A DNA stretch of 64,000 bases from Mangrovimonas sp. YM274. GTDB taxonomy: Bacteria > Bacteroidota > Bacteroidia > Flavobacteriales > Flavobacteriaceae. The stretch is taken from positions 2,032,128 to 2,096,127 of the forward strand of contig NZ_CP133091.1 in the NCBI RefSeq assembly GCF_030908385.1, read 5' to 3'. This document shows positions 33,954-43,600 of the stretch, piece after piece. Position 1 is the first letter of the stretch. Each line of letters begins with the position of its first letter. The translations under genes and the position numbers were made by a program. The notes beneath the pieces are model-generated. The model made no database searches, was not told where the DNA came from, and saw nothing but the letters and a program-made list of their open reading frames with translations.

Positions 33954-35800
33954 TATTTAATAGAAATCCCTTTGCCATTATCACTTAACCATTGTTTTAA
34001 AACCAGTAGAGACCATATCATTGGGTACCTGTTCCAAGACCCATCCATATGTTGTTGGATTATTTCTTGTGTTTCCTTGATATTAAGGTTAGGAATTGCT
34101 TTCAAACCATTCTCGTTAAGCTCGTCCAAAACATAATCTTTCAAACTGTTCCTAAACCAATGAGAAAATGGCATTGTAAACCCAGATTTAGGTCTGTGAA
34201 AAATTTCTTTAGGCAAATCCTCATATAATAAATCCTTTAAAATATGTTTTTTGTTTCCATTTTTATATTTAAAAGCTACCGGAAGAGATTTGGCAAATTC
34301 AACAATTCTGTAATCAAGAAAAGGCGATCTTACTTCTAAGGAATATGCCATGGAAGCTCTATCTACTTTGGTATTAATATCCCAATTTAAATAGGTTTTA
34401 AGGTCAAAGTCTGAAATGCGCTCTAATAGTGGTTTATTTTTATTGAAAATATATTTTTCTTCTTCTATCCTAATTGGGGAGTGGTTGAATGATACAGGTA
34501 AGCTTGTTTGAGTCATTGAGTTCAAATAGGCAGTATTAACATTAGGTAGTTTTAGGTAATTAGAAAGGATTTTAAATCTATAGTTAGGAACAATGGCCAG
34601 CATATCTGCAGCGAAACGTCTAAAAAAGTAAGGGAAATGCATTGCCATTTCTCCATATTTGGCCCAGTCATACCTTTGATACCCTAAGAAACTTTCATCA
34701 CCGGCATCACCTGATAAAGCTACAGTAACATTTTGTTTGGTGTATTTGGCTAATAACATAGAGGGTATGGCCGATGAATCCGCAAAGGGTTCATCATAAT
34801 AATAGTTAAAATTTTGGATCATATCTTGCCCTTCATTAAAACTACATTCTATTTCGGTATGGTTTGTTCCCAAACGTTCTGCTACTTTTAGTGCATATTT
34901 GCTTTCGTCAAAACTACTTTCATTAAATTTTACTGAAAAAGTATTGATTTTTGAATCGCAAACTTTTGTAGCCAAAGTTGTTATCAAGGAAGAATCTATA
35001 CCGCCGGACAGGAAAACCCCAAGGGGTACATCTGCAAATAATCTAAGTTTTACTGCATCCATTAAAAGCAACGAGAGTTGTTCTTTAGCCTCTTTATAGG
35101 AGCCAGTGAATAAATTGTTTGACTTCTGAGGAATATCCCAATATTGTTTAACCTTAAATTTGCCAGAATGTATATTGTATACAAATGAAAAACCCGCCTT
35201 AAGCTTTTTAACCTCATTAAAAATAGAGTATGGATCAGGTATATTTCCCAATCGAAAATAAAGATTTATAGACTCTAATGAAATGGATAAGTTTTTATGG
35301 AAAAGTTGGATCGAGGAAATTTGACTGGCAAATTCAAAATCCTTGCCATTATGATAATAATATAGCGGTTTTTGGCCTAATCGATCTCTCGCTCCAAATA
35401 ATAATTGAGTTTTTTCATCATATATTACAAAAGCAAACATGCCATTAAAATGAGAAACACAATCTTCTCCATATTCCAAATACGCAGCGCAAATAACTTC
35501 CGTATCACTGGTTGTTTTGAATTCATATCCTTTTCGAGATAATTGTAACTTGAGAGATTGGAAATTATAGATTTCTCCATTGAAAACAATATGTAGCCGA
35601 TTAAGGTAAGTGAATGGCTGATTGGATCTAGAATCCAGATCTATAATTGACAACCTATTGTGGCCTAGGGCTAGGAGAGAGCCTTCAATTTTGTATACTT
35701 CAATTCCCATTTTATCCGGTCCTCGAAATTGTGTTCTCAGTAGTTTCTGCTCAATTTGAGCTCTTGAGTAATCAATAGTTGCCCCGTATATACCACACAT
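33953..35800 (-). CDS. asnB: Asparagine synthase-type glutamine amidotransferase
   Basis: The 615-residue protein has the N-terminal nucleophile Cys2 (MCGIYGA), glutaminase residues in HNRLSIIDL and VFNGEIYNF, and the synthetase PP-loop FLSGGIDSSL near residue 263, followed by LSGDAGDESFLGYQRY. AsnB amidates a carboxylate using glutamine and ATP. Inside a polysaccharide locus such enzymes (WbpS/AsnB-like) often amidate a uronic acid or aminoacyl group rather than making free asparagine. Translational coupling with two glycosyltransferases supports that reading, but sequence alone cannot decide. Confidence 0.9.
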   Translation of the reverse strand: MCGIYGATIDYSRAQIEQKLLRTQFRGPDKMGIEVYKIEGSLLALGHNRLSIIDLDSRSNQPFTYLNRLHIVFNGEIYNFQSLKLQLSRKGYEFKTTSDTEVICAAYLEYGEDCVSHFNGMFAFVIYDEKTQLLFGARDRLGQKPLYYYHNGKDFEFASQISSIQLFHKNLSISLESINLYFRLGNIPDPYSIFNEVKKLKAGFSFVYNIHSGKFKVKQYWDIPQKSNNLFTGSYKEAKEQLSLLLMDAVKLRLFADVPLGVFLSGGIDSSLITTLATKVCDSKINTFSVKFNESSFDESKYALKVAERLGTNHTEIECSFNEGQDMIQNFNYYYDEPFADSSAIPSMLLAKYTKQNVTVALSGDAGDESFLGYQRYDWAKYGEMAMHFPYFFRRFAADMLAIVPNYRFKILSNYLKLPNVNTAYLNSMTQTSLPVSFNHSPIRIEEEKYIFNKNKPLLERISDFDLKTYLNWDINTKVDRASMAYSLEVRSPFLDYRIVEFAKSLPVAFKYKNGNKKHILKDLLYEDLPKEIFHRPKSGFTMPFSHWFRNSLKDYVLDELNENGLKAIPNLNIKETQEIIQQHMDGSWNRYPMIWSLLVLKQWLSDNGKGISIK

Positions 35801-35812
35801 ATTTAACTGGAA

Positions 35813-36865
35813 TTATCTAACAGATCTATAAACATCAAAATGCTTATTATGAACACTTTCAATGCTAAAGATAGTTTTAATTTCCTTATAAAGAAGCTCA
35901 GATTTGCTTAAAGCTTCACTATAATTTTTCATAACATGAATCATGGCCTCAGAAAATGATTCCAAGTTCGAAACATATGCGTTATGCTCGTTTAAAAAGT
36001 CGGGGACGCTGCCTACAGGTGTAGCTATTACTGGGAGCTTATTTGCTGCAGCTTCTATTACGGCCATTGGCATTCCTTCCCATAGAGATGGAAGAATCAA
36101 GCTTTGTGAATGCTCTAAAAATTGTTTAACATCCTTTTGAAAACCAAATAATTTAAAATGCTCTTTCAAATTGTTTTTTGATATTTCTTCCCAAAGTTGC
36201 TCCCTTAAACTGCCTTCACCAATTACGTGTATGATAAAATTAAAAAAACCATTTTCTTTTAATTTTTTAGCAAAATAAGGTAAAGCTAAAGGGTTTTTGG
36301 GGGGGCTCAACCTCCCTAAAAATAAAAACACAAAAGGTTGGCTAGAATCATATTTTCGTTGCTTATTTAATGATAGGAGTTTAAAATCCACTCCATTCGG
36401 AATAATCTCATTGTTTTTTAAATACCACTTTTTAGAATTCTCGCTAAATATGATATCCCTTTTTCTTAGGGGTTTAGATACATATAAACATGCTCTTCTG
36501 ACAAAAGATGATACTTGGTTGGTGTGCATTGTGTAAACAATTGGAATTCTTGAATACCAAATATTGTATAGCATACCAAAGAGTCCCCCATGAAATTGAT
36601 GACAGTGAAACACAACATCGGGCAAACCATTCACTATATCATGTGTTTTTTTTAACCCCAGGAACAATGTACGGTTTTTGAAAGAAGTTATGTTTAAAAA
36701 ATGGACTTCAATATTCTCATCATTGAATTTATGCTCTAATGTGTTGACTTCGGAAATTGAAATTACCACAGTTTTTGTAATTGCATTGCTTTGTTTCGCT
36801 AATTGGAATACCATTTGCTCAGCACCGCCACCACCTAAACTGCTTGATATGTGTACTATTGTCAT
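35813..36865 (-). CDS. Glycosyltransferase family 4
   Basis: The 350-residue GT-B enzyme starts IVHISSSLGGGGAEQMVFQL, with a donor domain FLFLGRLSPPKNPLALPYF, IHVIGEGSLREQL and ILPSLWEGMPMAVIEAAANK containing the EX7E-type signature. It belongs to the minus-strand polysaccharide operon, 12 bp upstream of asnB. Donor and acceptor are unknown. Confidence 0.92.
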   Translation of the reverse strand: MTIVHISSSLGGGGAEQMVFQLAKQSNAITKTVVISISEVNTLEHKFNDENIEVHFLNITSFKNRTLFLGLKKTHDIVNGLPDVVFHCHQFHGGLFGMLYNIWYSRIPIVYTMHTNQVSSFVRRACLYVSKPLRKRDIIFSENSKKWYLKNNEIIPNGVDFKLLSLNKQRKYDSSQPFVFLFLGRLSPPKNPLALPYFAKKLKENGFFNFIIHVIGEGSLREQLWEEISKNNLKEHFKLFGFQKDVKQFLEHSQSLILPSLWEGMPMAVIEAAANKLPVIATPVGSVPDFLNEHNAYVSNLESFSEAMIHVMKNYSEALSKSELLYKEIKTIFSIESVHNKHFDVYRSVR

Positions 36866-36916
36866 GTAATATTTAGGTTTAGATTCCCTTATCTTGCATT
36901 ATTTTAACGAACAATT

Positions 36917-38041
36917 TTATGTCGTTTTCCAAGTTATAACTTCTTTAATTTCATTTTGATTTTCAGCAATTGAAACTTCATTTAGTTTTACTAAGAGCCA
37001 AATAGAAATAAAAAGAAGAAGATAATTATTGAAATAATTGTGGATTACCATTAGAAAGGTTAACAGCGTAAGGGCGATCATAATTTTATAAACATTTGTT
37101 TTAAAACTAGAAAAACTTCTTTTTACCATGTAAATATAAATGCCTATGATAAGTAAAAACGGGATAATCCCAGACTCTCCAATAACCATTAAATACGTGT
37201 TGTGAACCCCTTGTTTTACTCCAGTAACACCTTTAAAGCTTTGGTGTCCGTTGCCAAATATGGGGTTATCAAAAATATCCCCTAAATAAGCAGACCATTG
37301 CTCAGTCCTAGAGTGTTCCGTAAATGCGGTTGTTTGAATTTTACGTTCAAATAAATTTTCTACAATTGAAAATCTTGCGGTGTTGAACTGTAATATGGAT
37401 GCAACACTTATAAGAACTACCAATGAACCAAGTCCAATAAGAATACCTTGGGAATTCCTAACATTCGAAAAAATGGCAATAAGACTTGTGATTAACCACA
37501 TTATAAAGAAATAGCGAGAGAAGGTAATAGCACCTGAGAACGTAAAAATAAATAACAAAATCAATTTAAGACTGTTGTTGGATAGTTGATAAGCTAAGCA
37601 ATATCCAATTAAACTCACAAAACCTGCAGCATTTGGATCTAAGTAAAATCCGCTGTATCTGCCGTAGTTGTCAGTAAAAAAGATGGCATGAGCCAAAATA
37701 CTGGTTGCCCCAACTAATAGAAAAGCTATTAAATCTTTTAGAGAAGTGTTTCGGGCCACTTCTGCACCGCAAACAATGAATATGACATATTTTATAAAAT
37801 CATTGATAAAGGATTTTGAGTCAGGAACATCAATGGCTCCTGAAATTAAAAAATATAATATTCCAAGAAAGATAAACGGGAATATTAGTTTCCCTTTTTT
37901 GCTCAATAAATAATATAGTAGGAGTAAAACGTTAGATATGTGACTTGAAAGAGCTCCTACAGTTTCTCCAAATGCAACTAAAAGGAAGCTAGGGAGCCCC
38001 CAAACTATAAATGCTAATATTACAAATCTTAATACCTTCAT
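36917..38041 (-). CDS. Wzy-like O-antigen polymerase / ligase
   Basis: The 374-residue protein is almost wholly hydrophobic, with about ten membrane helices and a periplasmic loop of about 75 residues (ERKIQTTAFTEHSRTEQWSA) ending in IFGNGHQSFKG and VHNTYLMVIGESG. The H-N-x-Y-L motif is typical of O-antigen ligase/polymerase (Wzy_C) proteins. It should polymerise lipid-linked repeat units in the periplasm. Its start codon overlaps the GT2 stop by 4 bp. Confidence 0.85.
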   Translation of the reverse strand: MKVLRFVILAFIVWGLPSFLLVAFGETVGALSSHISNVLLLLYYLLSKKGKLIFPFIFLGILYFLISGAIDVPDSKSFINDFIKYVIFIVCGAEVARNTSLKDLIAFLLVGATSILAHAIFFTDNYGRYSGFYLDPNAAGFVSLIGYCLAYQLSNNSLKLILLFIFTFSGAITFSRYFFIMWLITSLIAIFSNVRNSQGILIGLGSLVVLISVASILQFNTARFSIVENLFERKIQTTAFTEHSRTEQWSAYLGDIFDNPIFGNGHQSFKGVTGVKQGVHNTYLMVIGESGIIPFLLIIGIYIYMVKRSFSSFKTNVYKIMIALTLLTFLMVIHNYFNNYLLLFISIWLLVKLNEVSIAENQNEIKEVITWKTT

Positions 38042-38922
38042 ATTCCCCTTTTTAAGAGTCGTTTGGGTAAAACTACAATCGAAATCAAGCCAGAAAGCAA
38101 TGCTCTACTAGTACTTAGCTTATGTTTTTTATCCTTAAAAAATAGGCTTGATTTCCAATAGTTAAATGCCAAGTTTCTATAATATCCATGACTAATCATC
38201 TCTTTGAGGGATACATCTTTCAATCCAAAATAAGATCCCAAATAATAAATTGCTGCAGTTTGTTTTCTACTTTTTTTAGATGCTATTAGACCGTCATCCG
38301 AATAGTAGTAAAATCTATGCGATTTATTAACGCAGAGAAAATCGTATTTTTTGTTAATGGCATTCCAAGTATGGCTTTCCTGGACATGACAGGTTTTGGC
38401 GGTATACATTTTTTGTTTTACGAGAACAGAGGTTTTCCAGCAAGCCCATTTTTCACCTTTAATATTATGATGTAATACTCTATCTTTGAAGCCAACCTGC
38501 CAATAGTCCATTGGGAATTTATCTCCAATAATGTTTCCCTTAACATCCATAGTTAGCGTCCAAATAGAAGCAATCTTATCCTGTTCCTGTTTTGGTATCG
38601 CTTCCCAAATACCTTTAAGTTCAGAAAGAGTTTCAGGAACAAATGAGTCGTCACTATCGGCTACAATCGTATAAGGATATTTACATAATTCTAATCCGTA
38701 ATTTACAGCCGATGACTTCCCTTTGTTTTCGTTTAACTTTTCATAAACAATTAGGAATTCATTTGCTGTTTTCCATTCATCAACGAGATCTTTGGTATCA
38801 TCCGTACTGCAATCATCAATTATAAACCAGATAAAATCTTTGAAAGTTTGATTTTTCAAAGATTCATAAACCCTGTTAAGGGTGTGGCTTCGATTATATG
38901 TGGGAGTGATAATATTAAACAT
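38038..38922 (-). CDS. Glycosyltransferase family 2
   Basis: The 294-residue GT-A enzyme starts MFNIITPTYNRSHTLNRVYE, with FIIDDCSTDDTKDLVDEW and a metal-binding VADSDDSF (near residue 93). It has a C-terminal basic tail. It transfers a nucleotide-activated sugar in the cytoplasm. It overlaps the flippase gene by 8 bp at its 5' end and the polymerase gene by 4 bp at its 3' end, indicating a tight operon. Confidence 0.9.
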   Translation of the reverse strand: MFNIITPTYNRSHTLNRVYESLKNQTFKDFIWFIIDDCSTDDTKDLVDEWKTANEFLIVYEKLNENKGKSSAVNYGLELCKYPYTIVADSDDSFVPETLSELKGIWEAIPKQEQDKIASIWTLTMDVKGNIIGDKFPMDYWQVGFKDRVLHHNIKGEKWACWKTSVLVKQKMYTAKTCHVQESHTWNAINKKYDFLCVNKSHRFYYYSDDGLIASKKSRKQTAAIYYLGSYFGLKDVSLKEMISHGYYRNLAFNYWKSSLFFKDKKHKLSTSRALLSGLISIVVLPKRLLKRGI

Positions 38923-40252
38923 TGTGTTTGTTCAAATGTATAATGTATTTATATAAAATTATGGAATTTACTATTGACACCAAAGAAGTTGCTAGTGCTA
39001 AACCATAAACGCCCATTGTCTTTATAAGAACATAATTGAGAATTATATTGAGTCCTAAACTTATTGCCGAAGTAAATACCATAAAATTATTTTTATTGAT
39101 GGCAGTCAAAAACTTTACCATAACAATTCCCATTACATATGACGGAATTTGAAGGAGATACATTTGCTGAATTTCTGATACTATTAAGCTATCTGAACTC
39201 TGAAATGCATTTCGTTCAAAAACTAATCGTACAATTGGTGTTGAAAGTAAAATTCCTAAAACCGTAATGGTAATACTTGCTAAGAGCGAATATTTTATAA
39301 TTCTTTTTAAGAGATTAAAGGAGCCTTTCAAATTGTCAATAGCCTTTTTAGAAAAAAAGGGTAAAAGCACATTTCCTAGGGCTATACTTACAATTCCTAT
39401 AAAGAAAGTTGGAAGCTTGATTCCATAATTGAGGGCCGAAATGGCGCCAACAAAAAGTTGTGCTGAAAAATATTGGTCAACTAAAGGATTAATTCCATTA
39501 AGAAGACTTGAAGACAGTTTAGCCGGAAGTTGTTTGTAAAGAACTTTTACACTTTCAGAATAAAATTGAGGAATCTCAAGATGAATAATCTTTCGCTTTA
39601 ATGCTACAATAAGAATAAATAGAAAACTGGTAATACTCCCTATTAAGGTTCCAACAGCCATGACTAGAACTCCTAATTCTGCTTTAAAGAATATCAAACA
39701 GACTATGATAGATAAAGGTGTAAAAAATCCACTTATCGAAGTTAAACGAAATTCATTATGAATATTTAACAAGCCATTAATTAAAGAGGATCCACCCCAA
39801 AACAAAATACTTGGAGCAACGTAAAAAAATTGAATTTTCACCAAGCTATAATATCTTTCAGAATGCCCCGAAAAAAATGTTTCCAAATATACATCGGTAA
39901 ATAGATAGGCTATTATTAAGATAAAAATGGTGACCGCAGAAGTAATTAAAAAACACGCAGATTGAAAGGCTCCAATATTATTCCCGTTCTTTTGCTCATT
40001 AACATAATTAGGAATAAATACACTTTTAAATGAACTTGAAAAAATGTTGTTAACCAAAGAAGGAAAAAGAATAGCAATGTAAAACGTATCCAAAACTTCT
40101 GAAAGACCGAAATTATCTGCAATAATAATTTCCTTTAGAAAACTGAGACACTTCACGAAAAGTGTAATAATACCAACTATGAGAACATTACCAAAAGTTG
40201 GGTTTCTTAAAGTCTTTTTTAAAACGTTTTTAAAGTTAGATGTTGGGATCAA
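38915..40252 (-). CDS. MurJ/MviN-type lipid-linked oligosaccharide flippase
   Basis: The 445-residue polytopic protein resembles MviN/MurJ: FLKEIIIADNFGLSEVLDTF near the N-terminus, then SSSFKSVFIPNYVNEQKNG and about 12-14 membrane segments. It is placed where a Wzx is expected, as the first gene of the minus-strand operon, so it probably flips the repeat unit rather than lipid II. No ATG is available near its start; TTG at 40252 is used. A role in peptidoglycan cannot be excluded by sequence. Confidence 0.85.
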   Translation of the reverse strand: MIPTSNFKNVLKKTLRNPTFGNVLIVGIITLFVKCLSFLKEIIIADNFGLSEVLDTFYIAILFPSLVNNIFSSSFKSVFIPNYVNEQKNGNNIGAFQSACFLITSAVTIFILIIAYLFTDVYLETFFSGHSERYYSLVKIQFFYVAPSILFWGGSSLINGLLNIHNEFRLTSISGFFTPLSIIVCLIFFKAELGVLVMAVGTLIGSITSFLFILIVALKRKIIHLEIPQFYSESVKVLYKQLPAKLSSSLLNGINPLVDQYFSAQLFVGAISALNYGIKLPTFFIGIVSIALGNVLLPFFSKKAIDNLKGSFNLLKRIIKYSLLASITITVLGILLSTPIVRLVFERNAFQSSDSLIVSEIQQMYLLQIPSYVMGIVMVKFLTAINKNNFMVFTSAISLGLNIILNYVLIKTMGVYGLALATSLVSIVNSIILYKYIIHLNKHNV

Positions 40253-40668
40253 AGTGTCTGTTTATCAGTTAAATTTAAATATTTTTATCCAATTTTTGAT
40301 TTTAAATCAAATTTGTATTTCTAGGAATATTAGAATGCTGTACGGCTAATTGAAAATTTAATATGACTATGCTTATATTTTGTAGTTCAATACTTTAAAT
40401 ATCTACTTTGAAATTTCTCACATGTGTTAAACTTTGACAGAAAAACATCTTTTGATGTAAACCATTCGTAATTAAATAGATAATATTGCAAGCCTTTCTT
40501 TGGCAGAGGTAATCTGTCAAGTAGGTATTTATCTGTTTTTTCGACAAATTGTAAGAATAGACGTTCTTATTATAGCGTATTGTCGAATTAAATTTACTGT
40601 TAACCGTTTTTTTAATATAATTACATTTAATGACTGTACAATAAGTACGCCCCAAAAATTAATAGCAT
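40253..40668. promoter_or_regulatory. 416-bp divergent spacer between the polysaccharide operon and the giant lyase gene
   Basis: The spacer is strongly AT-rich and contains no convincing ORF. It must hold the promoter of the long minus-strand operon and that of the plus-strand giant gene, but no perfect TAnnTTTG box was found for either; TCAAATTTG near 40309-40317 is a near miss. Its main visible element is a long inverted repeat at 40540-40587. Confidence 0.5.
40540..40587. promoter_or_regulatory. Nested inverted repeat upstream of the giant lyase gene
   Basis: TTCGACAA (40540-40547) and TTGTCGAA (40580-40587) form the outer arms. TAAGAA (40552-40557) and TTCTTA (40564-40569) form an inner pair, offset by about 3 bp. 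It lies about 80 bp before the start codon and may be an operator or a 5'-UTR hairpin. Confidence 0.4.
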
Positions 40669-43600
40669 ATGAAGACCCCAAATTTTAACTGCCATGGACA
40701 TGGTACGCACAAACTTTTTGTAAATTTTTTATCTTTTTCTTTCCTATTTTTCTTTTCAATTTTTTCCTATTCTCAACAAATTGCATTTCCTTCTGCCGAA
40801 GGTTTTGGAAAATATGCCTCTGGAGGTAGAGGTGGAAGCGTTATTAAAGTAACAAACTTGAATGACAGTGGATCTGGAAGTTTAAGGGCTGCTCTTACCG
40901 CCTCAGGTACAAGAACTATTGTTTTTGAAGTAGGAGGAACGATTACCCTAAATTCCAATATTTATGTTACAAGTGGTAATTTGACTATTGCAGGGCAAAC
41001 TGCTCCTGGAGGAGGAATCCTCATTAAAGGGGGAATGGTGCAGTTTGAAGCCTCAAATATCATTGTGAGACATATTCGTTTTAGATCAGGTCCTAGTGCC
41101 GGGTCAGGAACCGATTCTGTAAGTATAACGGCTTGGAGCGGAAATACTGTTGAAAATGTCATTTTTGACCATTGTTCTATTAGTTGGGGTGATGATGAAA
41201 ATTTTAACATACGAGGTGTTGGTAGTGGAATTGTACGTAAAGTAACTCTTCAGAATTCCATTATTTCTGAATCTGGATATGGCGTTTTAGGAAGTGCAAA
41301 CACTTACAATCTGTCGTTCTACAAAAATTTATTTGCTCACAATAGTGAAAGAAATATTAGAACAAATTACCCTGTTTCAGGAACCATGGATTTTGAAATG
41401 GTTAACAATTTGATTTATGGGTTTAGATACTCAACCATGCCAAGTTTGGGAGCTAAGTTTACGGTTCTAAATAATAAATATAAAAAGTCCAGTCAAGTTT
41501 CAATGTCCAGTGGAGCCGTAGTGGAAGGGACAAGTAGTGGGGCTGGAGTTGCTTCACAGACTTATGCCTATATCAATGGAAATATTTTAGCGCAAGGAGC
41601 TTCTCAAAATAATTCAGCATTGAATCCTTATTTGGAATCTTCTCCGTTTAGTTCTACAGGAATTGAAGCTTTAAGTGCAAGCAGTTTAGAGGGGCAAATT
41701 TTACAAACTGTAGGTGCTAATTTACCTAGTAGAGATGCTGTTGATACAAGAATTATTAATCAATACAATGCAGGGAACGGAACTTTAGCTTCCTCTGGAA
41801 TTTATCCAACAATAGCCAACGGAACCGCTGCCACGGATTCAGACAACGACGGAATGCCAAACTCGTGGGAGCTTGCAAATGGTTTAAACCCTAACGATGC
41901 ATCTGATAGGAACATTGTTCAGCCTGATGGCTATACAAATTTAGAGTATTACTTAAACGGGATGACCTTGGGAAACGGTAATGAAACCATTACTGCCAAT
42001 GCTGGAGAAGACCAAACAATTTGTGAAGGAGAGTCTGTGACATTAACTGCTACAGGTGGTACCACTTATGAATGGAGCAATGGAGAAACTACGGCTAGTA
42101 TTGAAGTGTCTCCTGAAGAAACCACAACCTACACCGTTACAGCTTTTGAGGGTTCAAGTTCTGATTCCGATGAAGTAACAGTAAATGTAAACCCACTTCC
42201 AAACGCAAATGCCGGTAACGATGTTAGCATTTGTGAAGGAAATAGTGTAACGCTTACCGCCTTTGGAGGTAGCAGTTATCTTTGGAGTACAGGAGCTACC
42301 ACTCAAACTATTACAGTTAGCCCTAATGCAACAACGACATATTCTGTTGAAGTAACTTCTAACGCTTGTTCAGCTACAGATGAAGTTACGGTAAATGTAA
42401 ATGAAATATCTCAAGTTAATGCAGGTAATGATGTAACCATAGGTTTTGGGGAAAGTGTAACACTAACAGCTACTGGAGCTAGTACTTATAGTTGGAATAC
42501 AGGTATTAATTCACAAAGTATTACGGTTAGCCCAACTCAAACCACTACATATCAAGTAACAGGGTATAGTAATGGATGTGAAACTACAGATTCGGTCACG
42601 GTTTTTTTGGTAGATAACAGCGTTATCGCCGACGCTGGCCAAAATCAGGAAATATGTCAAGGTGAATCAATTACTTTAACCGCCACAGGAGGTAGTACTT
42701 ACGAATGGAGTAATGGAGCAACAACAGCAAGTATCACTGTAACCCCTAATGAAACTACCACCTATACCGTTACTGTATATAGTAATATGGGAAGTAATTC
42801 AGATACAGACCAAGTAACTGTAACTGTAAATCAACTTCCAAATGCAAGTGCTGGAAACGATGTCAGCATTTGTGAAGGAGAATCAATAACCTTAACAGCT
42901 ACGGGGGGTAACAATTACCTTTGGAATACAGGAGCAACATCTCAAAGTATTACTGTAAGTCCTAATTCTACAACAACATATTCTGTTGAAGTATCTTCTA
43001 ATTCTTGTACTGCTTCAGACGACGTAACCGTAACCGTAAACGAATTACCTGTAGTGGATGCAGGAGCCAATGTAACGATAACCGAAGGTGAGAGCGTAAC
43101 GCTTACAGCAACCGGAGGAAACACTTATCTATGGAATACGGGAGCTACAGCCGCTACAATTACTGTAAGCCCAGCTGTAACCACCACTTATGAAGTGACT
43201 GGATTTGTAAACGGATGTGAGGCTACCGATACGGTGACCGTAACCGTTGAAGAGGATACTACTGTTATCGTTAATGCCAATGCAGGCGAGGACCAAACCA
43301 TCTGTCAGGGAAGCAATGTGACACTGACTGCTACTGGAGGTGATACTTATCTGTGGAACACAGGTGAAACCACTGCGAGTATCACTGTAAGTCCAGAAGC
43401 AACTACAACTTATTCGGTAACTGCTTATATCGGAGAAAATGAAGGAACGGACGAAGTTACCGTAACTGTAAACGAATTGCCTGTAGTGGATGCGGGAGCC
43501 AATGTAACGATCACCGAAGGGGAGAGCGTAACGCTTACCGCAACCGGAGGAAACACTTATGTATGGAATACGGGAGCTACAGCGGCTACAATCACCGTAA

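Noticed and set aside
33953-35800. AsnB as the cell's general asparagine synthetase
   Set aside because: Possible by sequence, but its one-base overlap with a glycosyltransferase gene inside the polysaccharide operon favours a sugar-modifying role. The gene symbol marks the family only.
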